Assembly (NCBI GenBank): GCA_963763755.1
Contig: CAVXQE010000010.1
Location: 62,001 to 126,000 of the forward strand
Direction of reading: 5' to 3'
Length of the DNA: 64,000 nucleotides
From: Gaiellasilicea sp963763755
GTDB lineage: Bacteria; Actinomycetota; Thermoleophilia; Gaiellales; Gaiellaceae
Position numbers and translations under genes: made by a program. This document shows, in pieces, positions 25,820-34,991 of the stretch. Position 1 is the stretch's first letter, and the number at the start of each line of letters is the position of its first letter. Under the pieces are notes generated by a model that ran no database searches, had not been told where the DNA came from, and worked only from the letters and a program-made list of their open reading frames with translations.

Positions 25820-27776
25820 GTGAGCCACCCCGAGCTGAAGGCGGAGCAGGCGTACGTCGACCACGCGTACGCGTGTCTCGAACGGATGCGCGACGTCGTC
25901 ATGCGCGCAGCCGACGCCGCTGACGGCGAGGTCGCGCAGGCGGCACTCGACGCCTGGGCTGTGAAACGGCTCGCCACCTTCGAGGACGCCGAACGCGGCC
26001 TCCTCTTCGGCCGGCTCGACTTCGAGGCCGTCGAGCGGGCGCTGTACGTCGGCCGCCGCTGGGTGCACGACGACGAGGGCGACCAGATCGTCGTCAACTG
26101 GCAGGCGCCGGCCGCGCGGCCGTTCTACACGGCGACCCCGCAGGATCCGCAGAGGGTCACGCTCCGCCGCCGCTTTCGCGCTCAGGGACGCAAGCTGCTC
26201 GACATCGCCGACGAGGCCCTCGACGGCTCCACGCTCGACGGCGCCAGCGTCGGCGACTTCCTGCTCGAAGAGCTGGAGCGCACCCGCGAAGGCCACATGC
26301 GCGACATCGTCGCGACGATCCAGGCCGACCAGTACCGGCTGATCACCCATGCCCCGGATCATCCGCTCGTCATCCAGGGCGGCCCCGGCACCGGCAAGAC
26401 GGCGGTCGGGCTCCACCGCGCCTCGTGGCTGATCTACACCGAACGCGAGCGCAACGCCCGGAGCCGCGTACTCGTCGTCGGGCCGAACCGCACGTTCATG
26501 GAGTACGTCTCGCACGTTCTGCCGGCCCTCGGCGAGAACAGTGTCGAGCAACTCGCGGTCGCAGATCTCGTCGAGGGCGTCGCGCCGACGAGCGTCGATC
26601 CGCCTGCGGTCGCCCGCCTGAAGGCCGACACACGCCTGGCGCAGGTGATCGCCCGCGCGGTCGAGCTACGCCTCGCCGCCGAGCCCGAGGAGCTGATCCT
26701 GAAGCTCGAGGGGGAGTACATCCGTGTCCGGGTGCGCGAGCAGGAGCGACTTCTGGGCGAGATCCGCGAGGAGTACGGAACGACAGCCGCCGCGCGCGAG
26801 CGGTTCCGGATGGGGCTCGTGCGCAGCTTCTACTCCGAATACGGCCGGCTCCTCCAGGGGGCCGCCGTCCGCGATGGGGAGGAGGTCGAGAAAGCGCTGA
26901 AATCGAGCGGGCACCTCGCCCGCGTTCTCGACCGCGCGTGGCCGGCGGTGACGCCCGAGAAGCTCGTTCGCTCGCTCTACACGACGCCGGCCTTCCTGGC
27001 CGCGGCGGCGGAGGACATCCTCGACGAGGACGAGCGGAAGCTCCTGCGGCGACGCGGCGCAGGGTGGAGCGACGCGGACGTGCCGCTGCTCGACGAGGCA
27101 CACGCGCTCGTCGGTTCGCCGGCTCGAACCTACGACCACGTGATCGTCGACGAGGCGCAGGATCTCACGCCGATGCAGCTGCGGATGATCTCTCGACGTG
27201 CCCGCAGTGGGCGCGCTGACGATCCTCGGCGACGTCGCGCAGGGAACGGGGGCGGTCACGTACGAGAGCTGGGACGAGGTCCTGCCGCACCTTCGACACG
27301 GGGACGAGGCGGAAGTGGAGGAGCTGCGCCACGCCTATCGCGTGCCGCGCGAGATCATGGAGCTGGCCCTGCCGCTCCTCGACACGATTGCGCCGGGAAT
27401 CGAGCGGCCGCTTGCGTACCGGGTCGGAGGCTTGGAGCCGGTCTTGCGGCAGGTGCCTGAGGACGCCCTGCTGCGCGAGGCCTACGGGGAGGCGGCGCAG
27501 CTGGCGCGCGAGGACGGGTTGGTCGCGCTGATCGTCCCGGACGAGCTCGTCGAGCCGGCGCTCAGCCACGAGAGCGCGTTCGACAGCATCCCGCTGCTCA
27601 CCCCTCGCTCGGCCAAGGGCCTCGAGTTCGATCATGTGATCGTGGTCGAACCGGCCCTGATCGCGGCGCGCGACCAGGGGCTGCGGGAGCTCTACGTCGC
27701 GCTTACCCGGCCGACGACCACGCTCGTCGTCGTCTACGCCAGGCCGCTCCCACCCGAGCTCGCTCTGCCAGCCTGA
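25820..27776 (+). CDS. UvrD/HelD-like superfamily 1 helicase, one frameshift
   Basis: About 650 residues. The N-terminal arm (residues 1-180) has coiled and HelD-like features (ELKAEQAYVDHAYACLERM). Walker A QGGPGTGKTAVGLHRASWL and DEAQDLTPMQLRM follow. The frame then changes near 27195 and continues with LTILGDVAQGTGA, HAYRVPREIMELALPLLDTI, the conserved SAKGLEFDHVIVVEP and VALTRPTTTLVVVY. HelD-type enzymes remove stalled RNA polymerase from DNA; this assignment rests on the N-terminal arm and the short core. GTG start. The last 74 bases overlap a membrane-protein gene on the other strand. Confidence 0.88.
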
Positions 27777-28431
27777 GCAGCCGCGGGGCAAACGCGAGGG
27801 CGACGATGTCGAACCAGACGTAGCCGGACGCAACACCGCTCGGCGGGTTGCCCTGCGGGATGCCGGTCCCGGGGATGACGGCCGCCCACTCCCAGGTGCC
27901 GATCGCCGTGCCGTAGAGCTCCAGCCACGCGACGACGAGGAACACGCCGGCATAGACCTCTGGAGCGCGACCGCGCACGAGATAGATGGCGAGGATCCCG
28001 GCGCCGATCGCGCCGCCGACGTCCATCCGTGGCAGGACGGTCACACCCGCGATCCCCCAGGCGAGGACCGCGACGAGCGCGACCCTGATGAACGCTGTGC
28101 GCCATGGCGCCGCCCACACAGCAAGCGAGGCCCCCGCCAGGTAGACGAGCCCGTGGCAAGGCGGCACGAACGAGGGCAGGTTCTCGAGCCGGTAGGTGTA
28201 GACGCCCCAGATCAGGGAGCCGACGATCTCGGCGCACGTCGCGACGACGACGACCACGAGCGCCTGCACCCGCAGGAGCGGTGAGACGCCGCGGAGAGCG
28301 AGCGCGAGCGCGACCCAGGCGGCGAGGCCGAGCAGCAGCTGCGCGTGCGCGCCCACCCGCGTGTCGACGGCCAGGAGCACGCCGAGGAACGAGATCAGCG
28401 CACCGGTTCGGAAGAGCGGGGAGGACGTCAA
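27703..28431 (-). CDS. Multi-pass membrane protein, function unknown
   Basis: A 242-residue protein with about seven membrane segments, such as ALISFLGVLLAVDTRVGAHA, VQALVVVVVATCAEIVGSLI and AGVFLVVAWLELYGTAIG. Conserved-looking loops are LENLPSFVPPCHGLVYLAG and IPGTGIPQGNPPSGVASGYV. The order of aromatic and Pro-rich loops resembles unassigned actinobacterial membrane proteins; no function can be named. TTG start. Its 3' end runs 74 bases into the helicase gene in antisense, so the basic tail (AAWRRRRRAWSSAG) may be an artefact of a missed stop or an indel. Confidence 0.65.
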   Translation of the reverse strand: MTSSPLFRTGALISFLGVLLAVDTRVGAHAQLLLGLAAWVALALALRGVSPLLRVQALVVVVVATCAEIVGSLIWGVYTYRLENLPSFVPPCHGLVYLAGASLAVWAAPWRTAFIRVALVAVLAWGIAGVTVLPRMDVGGAIGAGILAIYLVRGRAPEVYAGVFLVVAWLELYGTAIGTWEWAAVIPGTGIPQGNPPSGVASGYVWFDIVALAFAPRLLRLAERARVGAAWRRRRRAWSSAG

Positions 28432-28487
28432 GCCGAGCGAGCGTAACAGCGGTTGGAAAGCGTCCGGGAACGGCTCCCGCTGTCGAG

Positions 28488-28766
28488 CTACCCGTAACGC
28501 GAGAAGATCCCGCCGTGAGGAAAGACGACGACCGCACGGCAGGCTTCCTCATCGTGGTCGGTGCCGCCCTGGCGACCGGTGTCGGATTCGTGGGACGCCG
28601 GCGCGTCGGGAAGCGTCCGCAGTCGGGCGATGAGGTGCAGAGCCAGCCAGAGCCCGAGGCGGCACGCGCGTTCGGAGCATCCCGCTCCGGCCGGCGCTTC
28701 GAGGAGCGCCGCAGGATCGGTCGCGGTTGCGAGCAGGCCCCAGACCAGTGCGACGAGGACGCTCAT
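28488..28766 (-). CDS. Possible small membrane protein (weak)
   Basis: A 92-residue frame starting MSVLVALVWGLLATATDPAA with a second hydrophobic stretch (LGLWLALHLIARLRTLP) and a His/Asp-rich tail. Codon third positions are mostly G or C, as in real genes here. The opposite strand also has a plausible short frame in the same place, starting at a GTG at 28515 (KDDDRTAGFLIVVGAALATG), so only one of the two can be right. I keep this as a weak candidate. Confidence 0.3.
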   Translation of the reverse strand: MSVLVALVWGLLATATDPAALLEAPAGAGCSERACRLGLWLALHLIARLRTLPDAPASHESDTGRQGGTDHDEEACRAVVVFPHGGIFSRYG

Positions 28767-28774
28767 CCAGACGC

Positions 28775-29091
28775 TCTCGCCGCAGGCGCGGCTCGCCGAG
28801 CGGCACGAGGAGACCGAAAGCGACACCGAGCTCGAGACACACCGGGTCTGCGAAATCGCGTGCTGGCGGGGCTACGTCACCTGGCAGTTCTACGTCGAGT
28901 CCGAGTCGCCGCACGAGGCGTCGCTCGTCTCACCGTACTTCCGGGCGCCCGGCAAGGGCGTGCCGGAGCAGACCGACGTCGCTCTACACGCCCACGCCGT
29001 GCTGGTCGACACGCTTGTCGCGGCCGGTTGGGAGCCGGAGGGGTACGGCGAGGAGTGGTTCTCCGAGCGCTTCCAGCGCCCTAACGCCTGA
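28775..29091 (+). CDS. Conserved-looking hypothetical protein, start not resolved
   Basis: The last 105 codons read like a real soluble protein: RLAERHEETESDTELETHR, VCEIACWRGYVTWQFYVESE, SPYFRAPGKGVPEQTDVAL and a C-terminus LVAAGWEPEGYGEEWFSERF. The open frame extends back to 28561 but that part is Arg/Ser-rich shadow sequence without a believable start. The true N-terminus may be in another frame (for example the GTG at 28515) joined by an indel, so I mark only the supported part. It converges on the next minus-strand gene with an 11-base overlap. Confidence 0.5.
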
Positions 29092-29536
29092 ACTGCAGCT
29101 CGTGCCAGGAGGGCACCGGCGCGAGCTCGAGGAGCGCGCGGCCGCCGCGCGGCTCCGCGTAGCCGAAGTCGCCGCTGTCCTCGTCCCACGTGATCTCCAG
29201 CAGCCCTTCCTTGACGCGGTGGTCGAGCCATGCACCCCGGAAGACGAGCTTGCGCAGCCAGTAGACGAGCGACTCGCCCTCGACCAGTCCCACGCGCTCC
29301 CAGTGGCGCACCAGGTAGCGGCCGAGCGGGCTGCGCGCCTCGGCGATCCGCCCGTCGGCGGCCAGCTCGACGAGATCGGCGGTCTCGTCGTCGTCGAGGT
29401 CGTTGGAACCGATCAGCCCGAGCCGGACGGCGGCGGCGGTGATCCGCTCCTCGAAGTCGTCGGCGTTGAAGCCGAAGCGGTAACCGAGGAACTCGACGAC
29501 GTACTCGTCGCCGGACGCATAGTTCGTCTCGCTCAT
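29081..29536 (-). CDS. Hypothetical soluble protein, function unknown
   Basis: A 151-residue acidic protein starting MSETNYASGDEYVVEFLGYR, with an all-helical middle (DDFEERITAAAVRLGLIGSN) and a C-terminal strand-rich part (GAWLDHRVKEGLLEITWDED and GGRALLELAPVPSWHELQF). No family recognised. The ATG at 29534-29536 is chosen; the frame stays open further upstream but that part overlaps the divergent small membrane gene and is basic shadow sequence. The two starts are 24 bases apart. Confidence 0.65.
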   Translation of the reverse strand: MSETNYASGDEYVVEFLGYRFGFNADDFEERITAAAVRLGLIGSNDLDDDETADLVELAADGRIAEARSPLGRYLVRHWERVGLVEGESLVYWLRKLVFRGAWLDHRVKEGLLEITWDEDSGDFGYAEPRGGRALLELAPVPSWHELQFRR

Positions 29537-29560
29537 CTGGCCGAAGGGTACCCTCCGGCC

Positions 29561-29767
29561 ATGAACAGGAAGCTCGTGATCCCGATGATCGTGGTCGTTC
29601 TGGTGGTCTGGGTCGTGGGCACCTGGGTGACGAAGTACTCCTTCTCGGAGATGGCGGTCTTCACGCCGATCGCGGTGGCTGCGCTCGGCCTTCTCGCCGG
29701 CGTGATCCTCCTCTGGGTGAAGGTCATCCGCGACTCGCTCCGCGCGCGCGGCCACACGGAGCCCTAA
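29561..29767 (+). CDS. Small two-helix membrane protein
   Basis: A 68-residue protein made of two membrane helices (KLVIPMIVVVLVVWVVGTWV and MAVFTPIAVAALGLLAGVIL) and a short basic tail (RDSLRARGHTEP). It is divergent from the hypothetical gene before it and ends 18 bases before a palindromic repeat element. No function can be proposed. Confidence 0.65.
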   Translation: MNRKLVIPMIVVVLVVWVVGTWVTKYSFSEMAVFTPIAVAALGLLAGVILLWVKVIRDSLRARGHTEP

Positions 29768-29785
29768 CCAACACGTCTCTTCAGA

Positions 29786-29917
29786 ACGTGTCCGGGGTCA
29801 GACCCCAGACACGTCCGCTCTCGCCGCCGCACAGACGTCGATTCCCATCTGAGCAGCGGTTTTCGCGAGAGCGGACATCGACCATTCCGGACACGACGGG
29901 GTCTGACCCCGGACATG
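29786..29917. repeat. Composite palindromic element with GGGGTC/GACCCC cores at both ends
   Basis: The left end (29786-29814) has 14-base arms ACGTGTCCGGGGTC and GACCCCAGACACGT with one mismatch and a central A. The right end (29891-29917) carries GGGGTC-T-GACCCC within related sequence (GACACGAC before, GGACATG after). Inside, GTCCGCTCTCGC (29813-29824) pairs perfectly with GCGAGAGCGGAC (29865-29876). The whole 132 bases can therefore fold into a branched structure with mirrored ends. The layout resembles REP/BIME-type mobile palindromes. It fills most of the gap before recJ. Confidence 0.75.
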
Positions 29918-29975
29918 GCCGCACAGGCCGAGCGCAGCGACTGCCGTCCGACCGTGCCCGTACCGTCGATTGCCC

Positions 29976-31847
29976 ATGCAAGACGGCTCCTGGACGATCG
30001 ATCACTGCGACTACGCCGACGTCCGCGCGCTCGCCGCTGCGCTCGACCTCGGGGAGATCACGGCGTCGATTCTCGTCCGGCGCGGCTACCGCGACCTCGA
30101 GCAGGCGCGCGCGTTCGTCGCCGGCGAGATCGAGCCACACGATCCGTTCCTGCTCGGGGACATGGCCGTTGCGGTCGACCGGATCCACGCGGCAATCGCC
30201 GCCGGCGAGAGGATCTGCGTCCACGGCGACTACGACGTGGACGGCATCTGCGCCACGGCGCTCGCCGTTCTGACGCTGCGCACGCTCGGCGCCGACGTCG
30301 ACTGGCATCTGCCGAGCCGCTTCGAGGAGGGCTACGGCGTCTCGGACGTCACGATCTCGCGGCTCGCCGACGAAGGCTGCAGCCTGCTCGTTACCGTCGA
30401 CTGCGGGATCACAGCGGTCGAGGAGGTCGCGGCTGCGAAGGCGCGCGGCCTCGACGTGATCGTCACCGATCACCACCGCCCTGGCGCCACCTTGCCGGAC
30501 TGCCCGATCGTCGCGACGCGCCCGTCGGACTATCCGTTCCCGGAGCTCTGCGGCACCGGTGTCGTCTGCAAGCTCGCGCAGGCGCTCGGCGTGGATGTCG
30601 CGCCGTATCTCGACCTGGTCGCGCTGGCCACGATCGCCGACGTCGTCCCGCTGCTCGACGAGAACCGCTCGCTCGCGATCGCCGGTCTGCGCGCGCTTGC
30701 CCGGACACAGCGGCCGGGCCTTCAGGCGCTGATGCAGAACGCGAGGGTCGACCCCGCCGCCGTCGACGCTGCGGCCGTCGGTTTCCGGCTCGCGCCGCGG
30801 ATCAACGCCGCCGGCCGGCTCGGGCGCCCCGACGCCGCGCTCGAGCTGCTGCTGACGACCGACGCCGAGGAGGCAAAGCGGCTCGCCGCCGAGCTCGAGC
30901 TCCTGAACCAGGACCGGCAGGCGGTCGAGAACAGGATCCTGCGAGCGGCAATCGCCGAAGTCGAGTCGTGGCCGGAGCCGAAGCAGCGTCGCCGCGGCTA
31001 CGTGATCTGGGGCGAGGACTGGCACGAGGGCGTGATCGGGATCGTGGCGTCCCGCCTCGTCGAGCGCTTCAACCGCCCGGTCGTCTTGATCGCGGGGACA
31101 GACTCTCAGTGGAAGGGCTCGGGCCGCTCGCTGCCCGCTTTCGACCTCCACGGCGCGCTCTCGGCGTGCTCGGAGCACCTGCATCGCTTCGGTGGGCACA
31201 AAGCGGCCGCGGGCCTGGCGATCGAGCCCGCGAAGCTCGATGTCTTCTTCGAGGCGTTCGCCGCCCACGCCGACGCACATCTGGTCGAGACCGACCTCGC
31301 GCCCGTGACGCGGGTCGACGCGATCGTCCCCGGCTCCGCGCTCACACTCGGGCTGGCGACCGAGATCGAGCGGCTCGCCCCGTTCGGGCTCGGCAATCCC
31401 GATGTGACACTGCTCGTGCCCGCCTGCGAGGCCGTGCAGCCGGGCGTGGTGGGGGAGGGCAAGCACCTGCGGTTCCGGGTGAAACAGGGCGGCCGCGATG
31501 CCGGCTCCGCGATCGCTTTCGGCCTCGGAGCCCAGCTCGACCGCATGCGCCGGCCCGTCCGCTACGACCTCGCCTGCCGGTTGAAGGAGAACCGCTGGAA
31601 CGGCACGGTCGCGCCGCAGCTCGTGATCCGGCGGCTCTTCGACTCGCCCGACGGGTACGAGGAGCTGCGCGGCAGGCTCGCCGACCTCTGGAAAGCGGGA
31701 GAGGACGCCTGGACCCCGGAGGCCCGGGCGATCTTTGCCGAGCTCGAGCTCTCCGAAGGCGCGCGGAGGCAGCTCTACGAGTCGGACGCGTTCAGGGCGC
31801 TATTGGCCGGTGCCGAGCGCGACGACGAGCTACCGCGCGCCGCCTAG
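29976..31847 (+). CDS. recJ: Single-stranded-DNA exonuclease RecJ
   Basis: About 623 residues of the DHH phosphoesterase exonuclease RecJ, which degrades single-stranded DNA 5' to 3' in repair and recombination. Motifs: ICVHGDYDVDGICATAL (DYDVDG metal site), VTVDCGITA, VIVTDHHRPGATLPDCPIV (DHH), and the DHHA1 part with RFGGHKAAAGLAIE. The C-terminal OB-fold domain (LRFRVKQGGRD) follows, with an extra helical tail of about 60 residues. I choose the ATG at 29976; a TTG two codons earlier is possible. The gene is intact. Confidence 0.95.
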   Translation: MQDGSWTIDHCDYADVRALAAALDLGEITASILVRRGYRDLEQARAFVAGEIEPHDPFLLGDMAVAVDRIHAAIAAGERICVHGDYDVDGICATALAVLTLRTLGADVDWHLPSRFEEGYGVSDVTISRLADEGCSLLVTVDCGITAVEEVAAAKARGLDVIVTDHHRPGATLPDCPIVATRPSDYPFPELCGTGVVCKLAQALGVDVAPYLDLVALATIADVVPLLDENRSLAIAGLRALARTQRPGLQALMQNARVDPAAVDAAAVGFRLAPRINAAGRLGRPDAALELLLTTDAEEAKRLAAELELLNQDRQAVENRILRAAIAEVESWPEPKQRRRGYVIWGEDWHEGVIGIVASRLVERFNRPVVLIAGTDSQWKGSGRSLPAFDLHGALSACSEHLHRFGGHKAAAGLAIEPAKLDVFFEAFAAHADAHLVETDLAPVTRVDAIVPGSALTLGLATEIERLAPFGLGNPDVTLLVPACEAVQPGVVGEGKHLRFRVKQGGRDAGSAIAFGLGAQLDRMRRPVRYDLACRLKENRWNGTVAPQLVIRRLFDSPDGYEELRGRLADLWKAGEDAWTPEARAIFAELELSEGARRQLYESDAFRALLAGAERDDELPRAA

Positions 31848-31979
31848 CGACGCTCGCAGCGACTTCCGCGGTGGCTCGCGGCGGGCGGCGCGCGCCGAGT
31901 CATCCAGGGTCTGGAGGAGGCGTGCAAGCTTGCGTGCCTTGCGTTCGCGGCGTCTGTCTGAGAAGGACACGGACGGCAT
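31830..31979 (-). CDS. Possible 49-residue basic protein antisense to the recJ end
   Basis: A short minus-strand frame opening MPSVSFSDRRRERKARKLAR, then LLQTLDDSARAARREPPRKS and ending near SLGGAR. It has a GAGA-rich stretch before the ATG and lies in the 200-base gap between recJ and rel, overlapping the recJ stop. It could be a basic nucleic-acid-binding peptide or just a chance frame in the rel leader. Confidence 0.3.
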   Translation of the reverse strand: MPSVSFSDRRRERKARKLARLLQTLDDSARAARREPPRKSLRASLGGAR

Positions 31980-32048
31980 CGTTCTCTCTTGCAACGCGTA
32001 CTCCTCCGGGGGAGATTCGGCTCTCAACACTGGGAGTACACTGAGTCG

Positions 32049-34253
32049 ATGGCGGTTATCGACGTCGAACGTCATCACCAGGATCTCGTCGACGAGTTGA
32101 TCGCGGCCGTCGAGGAGTACAACCCGGGCGTCGACAAGGAGCTCCTCGCCCGGGCGTTCCGCTTTGCCGCAACCGCACACGAAGGCCAGGCGCGAAGGTC
32201 CGGCGAGCCGTTCGTGCATCACCCCTGGGCGGTCGCGAAGATCTGCGCCGAGCTCCACCTCGACGACCCGTCTCTCGCCGCGGCGCTGCTGCACGACGTC
32301 GTCGAGGACACCGACGTCGAGCCGGACGATGTGCGCTCCGAGTTCGGTGACGAGATCGCCCAGCTCGTCGAGGGCGTCACCAAGCTGACGCGGACGAGCT
32401 TCCAGACGCGCGAGCAGTCCGACGCCGAGAACTACCGCAAGATGATCGTGGCGATGGCGCAGGACGTGCGCGTGATCCTGATCAAGCTCGCCGACCGGCT
32501 TCACAACATGCGGACGATCGAGTACCAGGGCAAGCAGGCCCAGGTGCGCAAGGCGAAGGAGACGCTCGAGGTCTACGCGCCGCTCGCGCACCGGCTCGGG
32601 ATCCACGCGATGAAGTGGGAGCTCGAGGACCGCTCGTTCGAGATCCTGCACCCCCGCAAGTACGCCGAGATCAAGGCGATGGTCGCCGACCGGCGTGCCG
32701 ACCGCGAGGCCGCAGTCGAGAAGGCGGGCGAGGTCCTGGGCGCCGAGCTCAAGAAGGTCGACATCCCGGCCGAGATCGCGGGCCGCGCGAAGCACTTCTA
32801 TTCGATCTACGACAAGATGGCCAAGAAGGGTCGCGAGTTCAACGAGATCTACGACCTGACCGCGATGCGCGTGACCGTCGAGCGCGCCGGCGACGAGGGA
32901 ACCCGCGATTGCTACGGCGCCCTCGGCCTCATCCATTCGCTCTGGAAGCCGATGCCCGGGCGGTTCAAGGACTTCATCGCGATGCCGAAGTTCAACCGCT
33001 ATCGCTCACTCCACACGACCGTGATCGGGCCTGAGGGCACGCCGCTCGAGATCCAGGTGCGGACGCGCGAGATGCACGAGGAGGCCGAGTACGGGATCGC
33101 CGCGCACTGGCTCTACAAGCGCGGCAAGGGCAAGCAGGACGACGAGTGGCTGACGTGGGTCAAGTCGCTGCTGGACTGGCAGGAGAACGAGGCCGATCCG
33201 CGCGAGTTCATGAAGACGTTCCGCACCGACCTCTTCGACGACGAGGTGTACGTCTTCACGCCGAAGGGCGAGGTGAAGACGCTGCCGCAGGGCGCAACGC
33301 CGATCGACTTCGCGTATGCCGTGCACACGGACGTCGGGCACAAGACCGTCGGCGCCAAGATCAACGGCCGGATCGTCCCGCTCCACTACCGGCTGAAGAA
33401 CGGCGACTTCGTCGAGATCCTGACCTCGAAGTCGGGCCGGGGCCCCTCGCGCGACTGGATGAGCCTCGCCGCGTCCTCACGTGCACGCAACAAGATCCGC
33501 CAGTGGTTCCAGCGCGAGACGCGGGGCGAGACGGAGGCCAAGGGGCGCGAGATCCTGGACAACGCGCTGAAGGCGCAGAGCCTCCCGTACCGGAAGCTGC
33601 AGGGATCGGCGGTGCTGGCCCAGGTGATCCGCGAGACCGGCTTCCGCAAGGCGGAGGACTTCTACATCGCGCTCGGTGCGGGGAAGCTGCAGTCCGGCCA
33701 GATCGTGAACAAGGTGCTCCAGCGGCTGAAGACGGAGGAGGTCGCCGAGGAGGCGGTCGTCCCGCTGAAGCCGCCGAGGTCCCGCTCGACCGTTGCCGGC
33801 GAGAGCCTGGGGATCAAGGTGCAGGGCATCGACGACGTCCTCGTCCGGCTGGCGAAGTGCTGCACGCCGGTGCCGGGCGACCCGATCCTCGGCTACATCT
33901 CACTCGGCCGCGGCATCACCATCCACCGCGAGGACTGCCCCAACGCGAAGGCGCTGATGCGGAACCCGGAGCGGTTCACTCCGGTCGAGTGGGAAGCGGG
34001 TGCGACCACGAGCAGCTTCCGCGTCCAGATCGCCGTGGACTCCTTCGACCGCGCGCGCCTGCTCGAGGACGTGGCGCGCAGCTTCGCCGAGCACGGCGCC
34101 AACATCGTCTCGTACGGCGGCGTCGTCGAGGACGGGATGGCGCGCAACTGGTACACCGCCGAGGTCGGCGACCTGAAAGAGCTACGCGCTCTCCTGACGG
34201 TTCTCCGAAACCTCGAGGGCGTCTTCGACGCCTACCGCGTCACTCCGTCCTAG
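32049..34253 (+). CDS. rel: (p)ppGpp synthetase/hydrolase Rel
   Basis: A 734-residue bifunctional RelA/SpoT homologue that makes and breaks the stringent-response alarmone. The HD hydrolase domain shows GEPFVHHPWAVAKI and AALLHDVVEDTDVEPDDV. The synthetase domain shows RAKHFYSIYDKMAKKGREFN, YDLTAMRV and FKDFIAMPKFNRYRSLHTTV. A TGS domain (VYVFTPKGEVKTLPQGATPI), a zinc-finger-like helical part (VRLAKCCTPVPGDPILGYIS) and a C-terminal ACT domain follow. The HD motif is intact, so hydrolase activity is expected. ATG start at 32049; the stop overlaps by 4 bases the end of the convergent gene. Confidence 0.97.
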   Translation: MAVIDVERHHQDLVDELIAAVEEYNPGVDKELLARAFRFAATAHEGQARRSGEPFVHHPWAVAKICAELHLDDPSLAAALLHDVVEDTDVEPDDVRSEFGDEIAQLVEGVTKLTRTSFQTREQSDAENYRKMIVAMAQDVRVILIKLADRLHNMRTIEYQGKQAQVRKAKETLEVYAPLAHRLGIHAMKWELEDRSFEILHPRKYAEIKAMVADRRADREAAVEKAGEVLGAELKKVDIPAEIAGRAKHFYSIYDKMAKKGREFNEIYDLTAMRVTVERAGDEGTRDCYGALGLIHSLWKPMPGRFKDFIAMPKFNRYRSLHTTVIGPEGTPLEIQVRTREMHEEAEYGIAAHWLYKRGKGKQDDEWLTWVKSLLDWQENEADPREFMKTFRTDLFDDEVYVFTPKGEVKTLPQGATPIDFAYAVHTDVGHKTVGAKINGRIVPLHYRLKNGDFVEILTSKSGRGPSRDWMSLAASSRARNKIRQWFQRETRGETEAKGREILDNALKAQSLPYRKLQGSAVLAQVIRETGFRKAEDFYIALGAGKLQSGQIVNKVLQRLKTEEVAEEAVVPLKPPRSRSTVAGESLGIKVQGIDDVLVRLAKCCTPVPGDPILGYISLGRGITIHREDCPNAKALMRNPERFTPVEWEAGATTSSFRVQIAVDSFDRARLLEDVARSFAEHGANIVSYGGVVEDGMARNWYTAEVGDLKELRALLTVLRNLEGVFDAYRVTPS

Positions 34254-34924
34254 CCCGCCTCGCGAGGCCCACCCGGGAAGAAGCCGTGGCGGTGCTGGCC
34301 GCGGAAGCGGAAGCCGCCCGGCGGAGTCGTGCCGTTCACGATCGCCGTCGTCCGCTCTTTCAGGTCGGCGACGACCATGTCGCGTTGCGCCTTCGTCATC
34401 CGGCCGTCTGCGACCGCCTGGTCGAGCCGCTTCGTCGTCGCCGCGACGAGGGCGTTGACGAGCTGGTCGGCCGACTTGCCCTTCTCCTTCGCGATCTGCG
34501 CCAGCGACTTGCCGCCGTCGAGCGCCTCGTCGAGCTGCGCTTCCGTGAGGCCGAGGAAGGCGGCAGCAGTGTTCAGGTGCCGGCCCCACAGGCCACCGAA
34601 GGGGCGATGACGCGCGCCGTCGCGTTCGAAGCCGGGTCCAATGAAGAGCGGGAAGGCGGCGGAGGTGATGCGGCGCTTCATCGCGTCGCCCTGCTCCTTC
34701 GACAGCCGGCCGTCCTTCACCGCCGCGTCGATCCGGTTCTTCAGCGCCTGCTCGAGCGCGTCGCTCAGCTTGGCGGGGTCGACGCCGAGCTGTTTCGCGG
34801 CATCGTTCACGATTGCCTGGCTCTCCGCCTTCGGCGTCAGCCGGTCGGCGGCCACGGCGCCGCCGGCGCCGACGACAGCGAGGGCTGCGCCGGCACCGGC
34901 TGCAATCTTCGACCTCTTCTTCAT
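34250..34924 (-). CDS. Secreted helical two-repeat protein B, paralog of 36142-36801
   Basis: A 224-residue protein with an N-terminal signal-like segment (KIAAGAGAALAVVGAGGAVA). It has two copies of a helical unit: AKQLGVDPAKLSDALEQALK with a DGRLSKEQGDAMKRR end, and FLGLTEAQLDEALDGGKSLA with DGRMTKAQRDMVV. A Gly/Phe/Arg/His-rich tail (RFRGQHRHGFFPGG) closes it. The signal, repeat order and the DRLTPK motif match the protein at 36142-36801, so the two are paralogs. Together they flank the HtrA gene in one array. The function is unknown. The ATG has an AAGGAGC ribosome site. Confidence 0.8.
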   Translation of the reverse strand: MKKRSKIAAGAGAALAVVGAGGAVAADRLTPKAESQAIVNDAAKQLGVDPAKLSDALEQALKNRIDAAVKDGRLSKEQGDAMKRRITSAAFPLFIGPGFERDGARHRPFGGLWGRHLNTAAAFLGLTEAQLDEALDGGKSLAQIAKEKGKSADQLVNALVAATTKRLDQAVADGRMTKAQRDMVVADLKERTTAIVNGTTPPGGFRFRGQHRHGFFPGGPREAG

Positions 34925-34991
34925 GGATGCTCCTTCGAGTCGTGTCTGCATCGCATTGCAACACGCTCGCCTAAGAGAGACCTAAGAGGCG

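Noticed and set aside
30463..30708. Small Arg-rich minus frame inside recJ
   Set aside because: Shadow of the intact recJ gene without start signal or recognisable motif.
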